Positions 49,598 to 59,214 of a DNA stretch of 64,000 nucleotides are shown one piece after another (within the stretch, counting starts at the first letter, position 1; every line of letters begins with the position of its first letter). The stretch covers positions 1-64,000 of the forward strand of contig NZ_BMTR01000024.1 in assembly GCF_014649775.1 (NCBI RefSeq), given 5' to 3'. Source of the stretch: Streptomyces longisporoflavus. GTDB taxonomy: Bacteria; Actinomycetota; Actinomycetes; Streptomycetales; Streptomycetaceae. The position numbers and the translations under genes are program-made. The notes beneath the pieces were generated by a model that saw nothing but the letters and a program-made list of their open reading frames with translations, did not search any database and was not told the origin of the DNA.

Positions 49598-52500
49598 TCA
49601 GTCGCGCGGGAGCAGCCGTACCGTGACGATCTGGAACGGGCGCAAGGCGAGGGCCACCCCGTCGGCGGTGACGGCCGGTTCGGGTTCGTCCGCGAGGGGG
49701 CGTTCGAGAAGGTCGGTCATGGTGGCGGAGGCCAGGGGAAATCCCGCGCGCAAGGTCGCCTTGGCGCGGCCGCCGAGCGATTCGTAGAGACGCACGATCA
49801 CGTCACCCGAGCCGTCGTCCGCGAGCTTGACCGCCTCGATCACGACACCGGCGTGGTCGACACCGACCAAGGGGGCCACGACGGCCGTGCCGGCGACGGC
49901 GCGTTCGGCAAGGTTGAAGCCGTAGCCCTCGCGGACGGCGTCGCCGATGTCCGCGCCGATCACCAGGCCGTAACGGAACCGGTGTTCGCCCTGGTCGGCT
50001 TCCGGGTCGGGGAAGAGGGGGGCGCGCAGCAGCGAGAGCCTGGCCGTGGTGGTCGTACCCCCGTCGGGCCGCACGTCGTGGGTGACGTCGTGGCCGTAGG
50101 TGGAGTCGTTGACCAGGGCCGTTCCCCAGCCAGGCTCGGCGAGGTGCAGGAAGCGGTGGGCGCAGATCTCGAAGCGGGCCGCGTCCCAACTGGTATTGGA
50201 GTGAGTGGGTCGTTGGACGTGGCCGAAGGGGATCTCGCCGGTGGAGTGGCCGGCGCGGAGGTCGAAGGGGAACGCGGCCTTGAGGATCTTCTCTCGCTCC
50301 CGCCAGTCGACGGTGGTGTCGATGTCGAGTCGGCGGGCCCCCTCGCCCAGTGACAGCCGTTGGCGGATGCGGGACCGGTTGACGATGCGTACGACCTCGA
50401 TGGCGTCGCCGTCGGCGCTGACTTCGTCGGCCCGGGTGAGGTCGTGGACGGTGTTGCGGTAGAACGCGTCGACGTCCCAGGCGTCCCATTGGTTGGGGAA
50501 ATCCTGGTGGAGCTGGAGGAGGTTGCCCAACGTGCCGGGGGCGAGTGCTTCGCGCCCGGCGGTCAGATCGTACGCGGAGGTGATCAGTCCACGGGCGTCG
50601 ACCGTGATCCGCACGAGGCCGTTGTCCAGGACGAGACTGCCGTCGCGGCCTGCTCGTACGGGCGTCGCACGGGGCGCCGTGTTCCGGGGTGCGGCGCCGA
50701 GGGCGGGCACACCCGCGCGGCTGTGCGGGGCGGCGTTGAAGATGACTTCGCCGCCGTCGGTGGCCGGCGGGCCGGCCAGGGCTCGTTGGGCAGCGTCGAT
50801 GATGGCGTTCAGCTCGCGGGCGGCCTCCTGGTGGGCCTCTTCCGTCTCCCGGTGTACCCAGGCGATGGAGGAGCCGGGCAGGATGTCGTGGAACTGGTGG
50901 AGCAGAACGGTCTTCCAGATGCGGTCGAGTGCGGCGTACGGGTACGGCTCACCAATACGCACCGCCGCGGTGGCGGACCACAACTCCGCCTCGCGCAGCA
51001 GGTGTTCGCAGCGCCGGTTGCCCTGTTTGGTGGCGAGCTGGCTGGTGAGGGTGCCCCGGTGGAGTTCCAGGTAGAGCTCGCCGACCCATACCGGCGCGTC
51101 GGCGTACTCCTGCTGTGCCTTGGTGAAGAAGTCGGCGGGGCCCTCCATCTCGACCTTCGCCGAGCCCTCGAGGTCCGCGAGCCGGTCGGCGCGTGCCAGC
51201 ATCTCGCGGGTGGGCCCGCCTCCGCCGTCGCCGTAGCCGAAGGGCACCAGGGAGCGGTTGGCTGCTCCCTTGTCGCGGAAGTTGCGTTCGGTGTGGCCGA
51301 TGTCGGCGCCGGAGAGGTCGCCGTTGTAGGAGTCGACGGGCGGGAAGTGGCTGAAGACGCGGGAGCCGTCGATGCCCTCCCACCAGAAGGTGTGGTGCGG
51401 GAACGCGTTGGTGGTGTTCCAGGAGATCTTCTGCGTCAGGAACCAGTCGATGCCGGCGAGTTTCATGAGCTGGGGCAGTGCGGCGTTGTAGCCGAAGGTG
51501 TCCGGCAGCCACATGTCGCGCGTCTCGACGCCGAATTCCTCCAGGTAGAACCGCTTGCCGTGGACGAACTGGCGGACCAGGGACTCGCCGCCGGAGAGGT
51601 TGGTGTCGGGCTCGACCCACAGGCTGCCGGTCGGCAGGAACTGCCCGGTCGCCACCTTCTGCCGCACCCGGGCGTACACCTCGGGGCGCAGTTCCTTGAG
51701 CCAGGCCAGTTGCTGGGCCTGGGACATGACGAACCGGAAGTCGGGGTGGTCGTCCATCAGGGCGGTCACGTTCGATACGGTGCGGGCCGCCTTGCGGACG
51801 GTTTCCCGTACCGGCCACAGCCAGGCCGTGTCGATGTGCGCGTGGCCGACGGCCGAGATGCGGTGGGCGCTCGCGTGCGCGGGCGCGGAGAGTGCGGGGG
51901 ACAGCAGGGTCCTCGCCTCTCCTGCGGTGCCGCTGATGTCCTGGAGGTCGATCGCATCGAGAGCCCTGCTCACCGTGGTGCGGATCTGGCTGCGGCGGGT
52001 GGAGTCCTCGGGAAGCTGGTGCATGAGCCCGGACAGCACGTCGAGGTCCTGGACGAGTTCCCAGACGGTCTCGTCGAAGACGGCGAGATCCATGCGGGTG
52101 AGCCGGTACAGCGGTTCGCCCACGGGCCCGGCGGGGTTGTCGGAGCGCAGCCAGGAGGCGACGTCGCCCGCACGGGTGGGGACGAAGGGGTCGCCGGCGG
52201 CGGAGTCGAAGATCAGCGGGTTGGCGGCGGCCTCGATGTGGAACTCGAAGTCCTCGCCGCCCAGGGCTCGTTCGGCTATCAGGAGCCAGGAGTTGCGCGG
52301 GTTGAGGGCCTTCACCGGTGTGCCGTCCGCCCGGTAGACGAGTCCTTCGGCGGAGAACCCGGGCTGGGTGGTGCCGAAGCCGAGGTCGAGCACCGCCTCG
52401 ACCCGTTCCCCGGCCCAGTCCGCGGGGATGGTGCCGCGGATCCTGAACCAGCTGGTGGACCAGGCCGGCCCCCAGTGCGCGCCGGTGTCGATCGGCTTGT

Positions 52501-52657
52501 AGGGCCCGGCGATCCCTTCGCTCACCGGCAGGGGTTCGCCCGGGATGTGATGGGCGCTCACCTCAAGTGGGACGGAGCGGGCGTGGACTGCGGGCCTGAG
52601 GCGCTGGTCGAGTACCCGAGCGAGTCGGCGTTCGGTCAGCGTACGGTCGTCGTGCAT
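49598..52657 (-). CDS. GH38 alpha-mannosidase
   Basis: This encodes 1019 residues with no signal peptide, so it is cytoplasmic. An N-terminal sandwich domain (about 1-260) is followed by the GH38 catalytic domain with metal motif GHAHIDTAWLWP (271-282; His and Asp bind zinc) and nucleophile Asp386 in WLPDTFGYN, plus a helical middle domain (LLHQFHDILPGSSI) and C-terminal beta domains. It cleaves terminal alpha-mannosyl residues from imported oligosaccharides. It is the last gene of the PMI-ROK-LacI-GH38 unit. Confidence 0.92.
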   Translation of the reverse strand: MHDDRTLTERRLARVLDQRLRPAVHARSVPLEVSAHHIPGEPLPVSEGIAGPYKPIDTGAHWGPAWSTSWFRIRGTIPADWAGERVEAVLDLGFGTTQPGFSAEGLVYRADGTPVKALNPRNSWLLIAERALGGEDFEFHIEAAANPLIFDSAAGDPFVPTRAGDVASWLRSDNPAGPVGEPLYRLTRMDLAVFDETVWELVQDLDVLSGLMHQLPEDSTRRSQIRTTVSRALDAIDLQDISGTAGEARTLLSPALSAPAHASAHRISAVGHAHIDTAWLWPVRETVRKAARTVSNVTALMDDHPDFRFVMSQAQQLAWLKELRPEVYARVRQKVATGQFLPTGSLWVEPDTNLSGGESLVRQFVHGKRFYLEEFGVETRDMWLPDTFGYNAALPQLMKLAGIDWFLTQKISWNTTNAFPHHTFWWEGIDGSRVFSHFPPVDSYNGDLSGADIGHTERNFRDKGAANRSLVPFGYGDGGGGPTREMLARADRLADLEGSAKVEMEGPADFFTKAQQEYADAPVWVGELYLELHRGTLTSQLATKQGNRRCEHLLREAELWSATAAVRIGEPYPYAALDRIWKTVLLHQFHDILPGSSIAWVHRETEEAHQEAARELNAIIDAAQRALAGPPATDGGEVIFNAAPHSRAGVPALGAAPRNTAPRATPVRAGRDGSLVLDNGLVRITVDARGLITSAYDLTAGREALAPGTLGNLLQLHQDFPNQWDAWDVDAFYRNTVHDLTRADEVSADGDAIEVVRIVNRSRIRQRLSLGEGARRLDIDTTVDWREREKILKAAFPFDLRAGHSTGEIPFGHVQRPTHSNTSWDAARFEICAHRFLHLAEPGWGTALVNDSTYGHDVTHDVRPDGGTTTTARLSLLRAPLFPDPEADQGEHRFRYGLVIGADIGDAVREGYGFNLAERAVAGTAVVAPLVGVDHAGVVIEAVKLADDGSGDVIVRLYESLGGRAKATLRAGFPLASATMTDLLERPLADEPEPAVTADGVALALRPFQIVTVRLLPRD

Positions 52658-52764
52658 GGTGACTCCGTCGAGGATTCCGCGCGCGGGGGCGGCAGGTCTG
52701 TCCGCCGGGCCGGCGGACGGCTCGGTGAGCGTCGGCGGGCCCGGAGGAGCGGATGGCAGCAGTT

Positions 52765-53793
52765 TTAGGTGAGGTCGGCGCCGTATCGGATGACTTCGAT
52801 GGGGACCACCGAACGTCGTACGGGCAGCGGGGTGCCGGGACCCGCGTTGATGCGGTCGACGAGCATCTGGCCGGCTCTGCGCCCGATCTCGTCGGCGTCG
52901 TAGGAGGCGAGCGTCAGCGGGAGTCCGAGGACGTCCGCGAGGTCGAAATCGTCGAATCCGGCCAGGGACACCGGGGCGCCGAGGGTGCGGACGGCCCGGA
53001 TGGCGCCGTGGGTGAGACGGTTGTTGGTGCAGAAGAGGGCGGTGGGGGCGTCCGGCTCGCTCAGCAGGGCGACGGCGGCGCGTTCGGCCGTGGCAACGTC
53101 GGACAGTCCGCGGCGGATGTGGCGCTCGTCCGGTTCCAGGCCGGCTTCCTCGTGGGCGGCCCAGTAGCCGCGGAACCGTTCGGCGCCGGTGTAGAGCGCC
53201 GGCGGGTTGCCGAGGAAACCGATGCGCCGGTGGCCGTCCTCGATGAGCCGGCCGGTGGCCGCTTCGGCTCCGCCGAAGTCGTCCACCAGGACGCAGTCGG
53301 CTTCCAGTCCCGCCGGCGGCCGCGAGGCCAGGACGAGGGGCATGCCGCGCAGGGCCGCCGGTGTCAGGTGTCGGTGGATGCCGCTCGCGGGCACGACGAT
53401 CATTCCGTCGACCTGGCTGGCGGCGAGGTCCTCCACCAGGCCGCGCTCCCGGTCGGCCTGTTCGGCGGTGTTGCCGAGCAGGACGCGCAGGCCGTGTGCG
53501 TAGGCCACCTCCTGGACGCCGAGCGCCAGGCGGGAGTAGAAGGGGTTGGACAGGTTGGTGACGAGCAGACCGATCATCCCGCTGCCGCCGACCCGCAGAC
53601 GTCGAGCGGTTTCGTTGCGCCGGTAGCCGAGTGCGTCGACGGCGCTCAGCACCCGCCTTCTGGTCGCCTCGGTGACCCGGGGGTCGTCTTTGAGTACCCG
53701 CGAGACGGTCATCGCACTGACCCCGGCACGGGCGGCGACGTCGCGCATCGTCGGCGCGGCGGCGGCGGCGTCGGTCGGTCGTTGCTGCGCCAC
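52765..53793 (-). CDS. LacI-family repressor of the mannoside locus
   Basis: This encodes 342 residues from the GTG at 53793, with AAGGAAGG seven bases upstream. The HTH is TMRDVAARAGVSAMTVSRVL with hinge ALGYRRNETARRLR. The sugar-binding domain (IGLLVTNLSNPFYSRL, VDGMIVVPASG, PVSLAGFDDFDLADVLG) is intact. It probably binds the two pseudo-palindromes in the divergent region at 56654-56942 and is induced by a mannoside breakdown product. Confidence 0.92.
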   Translation of the reverse strand: MAQQRPTDAAAAAPTMRDVAARAGVSAMTVSRVLKDDPRVTEATRRRVLSAVDALGYRRNETARRLRVGGSGMIGLLVTNLSNPFYSRLALGVQEVAYAHGLRVLLGNTAEQADRERGLVEDLAASQVDGMIVVPASGIHRHLTPAALRGMPLVLASRPPAGLEADCVLVDDFGGAEAATGRLIEDGHRRIGFLGNPPALYTGAERFRGYWAAHEEAGLEPDERHIRRGLSDVATAERAAVALLSEPDAPTALFCTNNRLTHGAIRAVRTLGAPVSLAGFDDFDLADVLGLPLTLASYDADEIGRRAGQMLVDRINAGPGTPLPVRRSVVPIEVIRYGADLT

Positions 53794-53942
53794 GGCCGGT
53801 CCTTCCTTCGTGCCGTCAGGGGGGCTGCGCCGACGGTGGGTTGCCGGAGCCGCGGGCGCCGCCATTGTAGAGAGTGTCCGGCCATCGGCGGCGTCCGACC
53901 CGGCGGGTGGATGCTGCGGCCCGCCTTCGCGGGTCGTGAGGG

Positions 53943-54947
53943 TCACGGCCGGGCCGCTCGGTGGGCGATACCGGTGACGGGGGCGGCGGCGAGGGCGGCC
54001 GGATCGGGCGGGGAGCCCTCGGGCCGGTGCGCAAGGGCCCAGTGCGCGGCGCCGATCAGGGGTGCGTCGTCGGGGCGTCGGGCGGTGCACAGGTCCATCG
54101 CGGCGATGATGCGCTCCGCTCCTGGCCCGGCGGCCTCGGCTCCCAGGGTGAGACCGTCGCGCAGCGCGGGACCGATGAGGTCCCAGGAGGCGGCCATGGA
54201 GCCGCCGATCACCATGACGTCCGGCCGGAAGGCGGCACACCAGGGTGCCAGGGTGCGCCCCAGCGTGGTGAAGCACCCGCCGATGGTCCCGGCGGCGTGC
54301 CGGTCGCCCCGGCGGGCCAGCTCGGCGATGGTGCTGACGTCCGGGCCTTCGGCCGTGTCGTCCAGACCGGCGGCCCTGGCATAGCGCGTACGGATCGCCC
54401 ACCGCGAGACCACCTTCTCCAGCGGCAGTCCGTCGACGCTGATGCGGTGGGCCCGGCCTTCCGGCGGGACAGCGGGCCCTTCGGTGACGGGGTGTCCCTC
54501 GGACAGGAAGGAGGATCCGACGCCGGTACCGAGCGTGAGGCACACCGACCGGCTCCGGCCGGCCGCGGCACCGCTGTGGTGTTCTCCGAGGGCGAAGGCG
54601 TCGGCGTCGTTGAGGAAGCTGATGACCTGCGCGTGCGGCAGCCGCTCGCGCAGCCCCTGTCCGACGTCGAGGTCGTGCAGCGCTTCGAACTTGCCGATGC
54701 CCCGGAATCTGCCGATGCCGGCCGCGTAGTCGAACGGACCTGGTACGGCGACACCCCAGTGCGCACCGGCGGGCGCCGGTATGTGCCGGGCGGCCTCGGC
54801 GAAGGAGTCGAGGATCTGCGCGGCGCCCGCGTCGGCGGACACCGGCCTGCGGACGACGGAATCGGTGACCGGCGGGCCGCCGGCCGTGTCCACCAGGGCG
54901 GCGGTGACGTGGGTGCCGCCGATCTCAAGGACGGGCACGCGGGTCAT
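53943..54947 (-). CDS. ROK-family sugar kinase
   Basis: This encodes 334 residues. The ATP loop reads LEIGGTHVTAALVD (the usual first Asp is Glu) and the catalytic Asp is in NDADAFALGE. CLTLGTGVGSSFL and VMVIGGSM complete the fold. The zinc motif CxCGxxGC of most ROK kinases is missing, although the preceding HRISVDG part is kept. It probably phosphorylates mannose or a similar hexose. The start overlaps the isomerase-like stop by four bases, so the two are translationally coupled. Confidence 0.88.
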   Translation of the reverse strand: MTRVPVLEIGGTHVTAALVDTAGGPPVTDSVVRRPVSADAGAAQILDSFAEAARHIPAPAGAHWGVAVPGPFDYAAGIGRFRGIGKFEALHDLDVGQGLRERLPHAQVISFLNDADAFALGEHHSGAAAGRSRSVCLTLGTGVGSSFLSEGHPVTEGPAVPPEGRAHRISVDGLPLEKVVSRWAIRTRYARAAGLDDTAEGPDVSTIAELARRGDRHAAGTIGGCFTTLGRTLAPWCAAFRPDVMVIGGSMAASWDLIGPALRDGLTLGAEAAGPGAERIIAAMDLCTARRPDDAPLIGAAHWALAHRPEGSPPDPAALAAAPVTGIAHRAARP

Positions 54948-56653
54948 GAGGGTGTCACCAGGGACTTGACGACGTGGACGGGCCGTGCGCCGACGGGGTG
55001 CAGACGGTAACCGCCCACCGCCGCGGGCACGGTGAGTGTCTCGGCGAACGCGAGGTCGTGACGCCGGCCGTCGGCGGTCTCCACCACCACGCCGTCACCG
55101 GCGGCGACGTTCAGGATGTGGAAACGGCCCTTCGTGTCGTCCTGCGCCGGGCTCGTACCGTCGAGGACGAAACGGTGGACCGCGTAGAACATCTCGGGCA
55201 GGGAGCCGACGACCTCCTCGCGCCAGCCCGCCGCCTCCCGCAGGACGCGCGGCTGCTGGACGAGATCGGCGACGACGTCGGTGCCGCGCCGCGCGGTGTC
55301 GAGGTTGGCGAAGGCGTGCTGGTGCGACAACGGCCTGGGCACTCCGGAGGCGCGGCGCAGCCAGTCGTAAAACCGCAGCGAGTAGAGGTACGGGGTGGCG
55401 CTGATCTCCAGAACGAGGTTGCCCGCGCCGGAGGCGTGCGGGGTGCCGGCGGGGATCATGTACAGCTGGCCGGGGTCGGCCGGGAACGTCTGGATGTGGT
55501 CCTCGACGCGCAGCGGTGTGCCGTGCGTCGCCGACGCCTGCACTTCCTTGCGCAGCAGGTCCACGTCCGTACTCTGCCGCAACCCGAGGAAGACCCGGGA
55601 GCCGGGGTCGCTCGCGGTGACGTAGTAGGTCTCGTGTTGGGTGTAGGGCCAGCCGAAGTGTTCCCGCATGTACTGCTCCTGCGGGTGGCAGTGCAGGGAC
55701 AGATTGCCGCCGCCGACGGTGTCGAGGTAGTCGAAGCGGATCGGGAAGGAGGTGCCGTAGCGCTCGTGCACGTCCTTGCCGAGGAACTGTTCGGGGTGCA
55801 GGACGCACAGGAGCTGGAAGGGCAGCTCCACCTGTGCGCCGGCGTCGGGGCCGACGAGAACGCCGGCTTCGGGAGCGATCAGCTCGTAGCCGAGGGCGGT
55901 GTTGCCGTTGTCGGGCTCGAAGCCGAGCTCTTCGGCGGCCCACTTTCCGCCCCAGGCGGTGGAGTTGAAGTACGGGCGGGTGCGCACGGGCTGCCGGGCG
56001 AGCTCGGCGAGGGTGACGCGGACCGCCGTGCCGTCCAGGGAGGCGGGGGACCGCGGGTCCTGTAGGTCTATCCACCGGTCGATCCGGGGCGCGAGCGCGT
56101 CGCGGTGGCGGTCGGCGACCGGCCAGTCCGTGTAGAAGAGGCGGCGCAGGTCGCCGGGCACGTCGGGGCGGCCGAGGTTGACGCCCACGGGCAGCGTTCC
56201 CGAGGCCACGGCGCTCTCGGCGTACCGCTTGGGCAGGTCCGCCCACCAGATGAGGTCGGGTGAGCACAGGGCGGCGCCGGGGCCGAAGACCAGCAGGACG
56301 CCGTCGGCGGGTCGCGCGACGGTCGGCGCGCCCTCGAACAGGTCGGCCATCTCGAACTCGGCGAGCGGCAGGAAGAAGGTGTCGGCGTCGTCGTGCGGGG
56401 TGCACAGCCGCTCGACGGCCGCCGACGACCAGCGCTCGCGTACGTCGAGGACGCCGCCTTCGAGGGACCGCGCACGCAGGGCCGCGGTGATGCTTCGGGC
56501 GGCCTGGTTCCAGTCCAGGGCCGCGGGTCCGTCCAGGGCGAGCACGGCCGGCCGGTCGGGCAGGGTCGCCACGGCGTCGTCCCACCCGCTGACCACGGCG
56601 CCTGCGGCCGGGTAGCGGGGGTTGCGTTCGTACGGTCGGGGCTGTGAGTGCAC
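54944..56653 (-). CDS. Mannose-6-phosphate isomerase-like protein with a kinase-like N-terminal domain
   Basis: This encodes 569 residues from the GTG at 56653 (AGGAG five bases upstream). The C-terminal part, about 230-569, is a class I cupin isomerase: EQFLGKDVHERYGTSFPIRF, the metal motif LHCHPQEQYM at 320-329 and IPAGTPHASG. The N-terminal 220 residues look like a P-loop nucleoside/sugar kinase fold (AVLALDGPAALDWNQAARSI at 36-55) in which the Walker A Lys and Gly are lost. It would convert mannose-6-P to fructose-6-P. It is first in the minus-strand operon and coupled to the ROK kinase. Confidence 0.83.
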   Translation of the reverse strand: MHSQPRPYERNPRYPAAGAVVSGWDDAVATLPDRPAVLALDGPAALDWNQAARSITAALRARSLEGGVLDVRERWSSAAVERLCTPHDDADTFFLPLAEFEMADLFEGAPTVARPADGVLLVFGPGAALCSPDLIWWADLPKRYAESAVASGTLPVGVNLGRPDVPGDLRRLFYTDWPVADRHRDALAPRIDRWIDLQDPRSPASLDGTAVRVTLAELARQPVRTRPYFNSTAWGGKWAAEELGFEPDNGNTALGYELIAPEAGVLVGPDAGAQVELPFQLLCVLHPEQFLGKDVHERYGTSFPIRFDYLDTVGGGNLSLHCHPQEQYMREHFGWPYTQHETYYVTASDPGSRVFLGLRQSTDVDLLRKEVQASATHGTPLRVEDHIQTFPADPGQLYMIPAGTPHASGAGNLVLEISATPYLYSLRFYDWLRRASGVPRPLSHQHAFANLDTARRGTDVVADLVQQPRVLREAAGWREEVVGSLPEMFYAVHRFVLDGTSPAQDDTKGRFHILNVAAGDGVVVETADGRRHDLAFAETLTVPAAVGGYRLHPVGARPVHVVKSLVTPS

Positions 56654-56690
56654 AGGTACTCCTGGGGATGTGAGCGGGGCAACCGCCGCG

Positions 56691-56707
56691 ATGGTATCGA
56701 TAACCAT
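56691..56707. promoter_or_regulatory. LacI-type operator 1
   Basis: ATGGTATCGATAACCAT is a near-palindrome centred on CG, the LacI/GalR signature, offset by one base. It lies 38 bases upstream of the isomerase start. Confidence 0.68.
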
Positions 56708-56804
56708 AGGGGGGAACAAGGAGCCGTATCCCCGCGTGGACCGTAGACGCAGATAGGCATGGGCGCTTCCGGGGAATCCCGTCACGGACTCTTGTTTCGG
56801 TTAC

Positions 56805-56820
56805 ATGTTGTCGTTAACAT
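56805..56820. promoter_or_regulatory. LacI-type operator 2
   Basis: ATGTTGTCGTTAACAT has matching outer arms (6 of 8 positions) around a central CG, and resembles operator 1. It lies 123 bases upstream of the binding-protein gene, so each divergent promoter has its own site. Confidence 0.68.
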
Positions 56821-56942
56821 CCTCGCCATCCGAACCGCGGATGCCGCGCGGTACGGCGAGATCTCGCGGAGGGCCCCGTGCCCTCCCACCCACCACACCC
56901 AGAGCCAGGGATCCCCGCCGGGATCCGCAGGGAAGGGAACCC

Positions 56943-58256
56943 ATGAGATCAATCGGCGGGGCGACACAGCGGTCGTCCCACCCACTCGGCCGCCGCGGCG
57001 TCCTTGCGGGCATCGGCGCGGGCGCCGCGGCCGCACTGGCCGGCTGCGCCCGGGGCGACAGCACCGCGGTCAAGCCCGGCACCACCTCGCTCGCCAACGA
57101 CAACGCCACCTGGGACCAGGGCTACGTCGCGGCCGGGCACGAGCTGAGGAAGCTCACCGGGTACGCACTGCGTCCCCTGTCCAATCCCAACCCCACGTCG
57201 TACAAGCAGGTCACACAGATCTCGCTGCAGACGACCAAGGCCACCGACATGATCAAGTGGGCCTCGGGCTACTTCCTCAAATCACTGGCCCGCACCGGGG
57301 AACTCAGCGACCTCTCCTCCGTATGGGCCGACTACGAACGCAAGGGCTGGGTCACTCCCCAGACGCGTGCGGCGATGTCCTACCGCGGCTCCGTGTACGG
57401 GATACCGCTCTACGAGTCCTACTACGTGCTCTTCTACAACACGGCCCTCTTCCGCAAGCACGGCCTCAAGGCGCCGGACACCTGGGACGAGCTGCTGCAC
57501 AACGCCGAGGTGCTGAAGAAGGCGGGCGTCGTCCCGTTCGTCGCCACCCAGACCGGCAACTGGCCCGCGTACGAGTGGTTCCAGGAACTCGTCAGCAAAG
57601 TGGACCCCGAGTTCTACGCCGAGCTGACCAGCGGGAAGGCGTCGTACACCGACCCGCAGGCGCAGAAGGCACTGCAGATCTGGCAGGACTTCATGGACAA
57701 GGGCTGGATGACGCCGGCCGACTTCGACCAGAACAACGGCCCTGCCGCGCTGAAGACCGGGCGGGTGGGCATGTTCCTGCACGGTTCCTGGCAGTCGCAG
57801 GGGATCGCCGCCACCGGCATGAAACCGGGCGTCGACTTCGACGCCTTCGTCATGCCGCCCGTCGAGCGCTCCACCCGCCGCTCCGTGATCACCGAGTCCG
57901 GTGTGCTCGCCGTCCCGCGCAAGGCCGTCTCGCACGACGCGGCGATGGCCAACGCGGCGCACTGGCTCGACCCGAAGGTCCAGAAGGTGTGGACCGACTT
58001 CCTCCAGGACGCCTCGGCCAACCCGCGCTCCCGTCCCGGAAACCCCGTGATGGCCGGCCTCAAAGACCGTGCGCTGAAGGAGCGTTGGACGCTGCTGCCG
58101 CGCTACGGCGAGTCGGGCCCGCCCAACCTCATCCAGGGCAACACCGACGACCTGGGCAGCTTCATGACCGGCGCCTCTTCCCCGCGCGCCACGCTGCGCA
58201 GCATGGCGAGCCGGGCGTCGAAGGAGTGGGCCGCGTGGGAGAGGGACGAGGCATGA
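56943..58256 (+). CDS. Sugar ABC transporter substrate-binding lipoprotein
   Basis: This encodes 437 residues from the ATG at 56943. A Tat-like GRRGVLAGIGAGAAAA precedes the lipobox LAGC (Cys35). The extracellular solute-binding family 1 fold shows YGIPLYESYYVLFYNTALF, followed by HGLKAPDTWDELL and MFLHGSWQSQGIA. It should bind mannan-derived oligosaccharides and feed the two permeases. The stop overlaps the next start (ATGA). The ATPase is not encoded here; a shared MsiK-type ATPase is the usual solution in streptomycetes. Confidence 0.92.
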   Translation: MRSIGGATQRSSHPLGRRGVLAGIGAGAAAALAGCARGDSTAVKPGTTSLANDNATWDQGYVAAGHELRKLTGYALRPLSNPNPTSYKQVTQISLQTTKATDMIKWASGYFLKSLARTGELSDLSSVWADYERKGWVTPQTRAAMSYRGSVYGIPLYESYYVLFYNTALFRKHGLKAPDTWDELLHNAEVLKKAGVVPFVATQTGNWPAYEWFQELVSKVDPEFYAELTSGKASYTDPQAQKALQIWQDFMDKGWMTPADFDQNNGPAALKTGRVGMFLHGSWQSQGIAATGMKPGVDFDAFVMPPVERSTRRSVITESGVLAVPRKAVSHDAAMANAAHWLDPKVQKVWTDFLQDASANPRSRPGNPVMAGLKDRALKERWTLLPRYGESGPPNLIQGNTDDLGSFMTGASSPRATLRSMASRASKEWAAWERDEA

Positions 58257-59212
58257 GTTCTTCCGTCGAGCAGCGGCCATCGCCGCTCCCCGCGTCACGC
58301 ACCTCGCCCGGCCCGCGGCCGGACCGCTCGCCGCCCGGCCGGCGGCCCGGCAGGCGGATGCGGGAGAAGCTGGCCGGGGCCGGGTTCCTGGCTCCCGCCG
58401 TACTCCTGGTGAGCGCACTGCTGCTGCTCCCGTTCGCCTCGACCGTCTACCGCAGCTTCTTCGACGACCGGCGCGTATCGGGCTTCGCCGGCCTCGACAA
58501 CTACACCCTCTTCCTCAGCGACCCCGTACTGACCCGGTCGATCCAGAACACCCTGATGTGGGTGGTCGGCACGGTCGCACTGCCGCTCCTGCTCGGCCTC
58601 GCCATCGCCGTCCTGACACACTCCGGCGGGTGGTCCCGTGCGGCCCGCCTGGTCGTCGTCCTTCCCTACGCCCTGTCCGGCTCGGCCGTCGCCGTGGTGT
58701 GGAACTTCGTCCTGACCACCGACGGCGCCGCCAACCAGCTGCTCCAGGCATTCGGCATGGACTCACTGGCCCGGGGCTGGCTCCTGGAATGGCCCGGCAA
58801 CACCCTGGTCATGATCGCCGCCAATACGTGGCAGTCGGCGGGCGTCGCCGTGATCCTCTTCCTGGTCGGCCTCCAGACCATCCCGCCCGAAACCCTCGAA
58901 GCCGCCTCCCTCGACGGCGCGGCGGGCTGGCGGAAGTTCTGGTACGTCGTCCTGCCCCAGCTGCGGACCGTCTCGGTGATCGTCGTCGGCACCAGCCTGG
59001 TCAACGGCCTCAAGTCCTTCGACCTGATCTGGGTGCTCACCCAGGGCGGGCCAGGCCGGGCCTCGGAGACGCTCGCGGTCTCGATGTACCAGGAGACCTT
59101 CCTCGCCCTGCACCCCGGAGCCGGCGCGGCGGTCGCGGTCGTCCTCACCACGATCGTCCTGATCGCCTCGTGGCTGTACCTGCGGCGTCAGCTGACCCCG
59201 AAAGGCAACTGA
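58253..59212 (+). CDS. Sugar ABC transporter permease 1 (MalF-like)
   Basis: This encodes 319 residues. A basic Pro/Arg-rich N-terminus of about 40 residues precedes six membrane segments. The EAA loop that contacts the ATPase is EAASLDGAAGWRKFWYVVLP, close to the consensus EAA-x3-G-x9-I-x-LP. The last helix ends in a basic tail. It starts four bases before the stop of the binding-protein gene. Confidence 0.92.
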   Translation: MSSSVEQRPSPLPASRTSPGPRPDRSPPGRRPGRRMREKLAGAGFLAPAVLLVSALLLLPFASTVYRSFFDDRRVSGFAGLDNYTLFLSDPVLTRSIQNTLMWVVGTVALPLLLGLAIAVLTHSGGWSRAARLVVVLPYALSGSAVAVVWNFVLTTDGAANQLLQAFGMDSLARGWLLEWPGNTLVMIAANTWQSAGVAVILFLVGLQTIPPETLEAASLDGAAGWRKFWYVVLPQLRTVSVIVVGTSLVNGLKSFDLIWVLTQGGPGRASETLAVSMYQETFLALHPGAGAAVAVVLTTIVLIASWLYLRRQLTPKGN

Positions 59213-59214
59213 TC

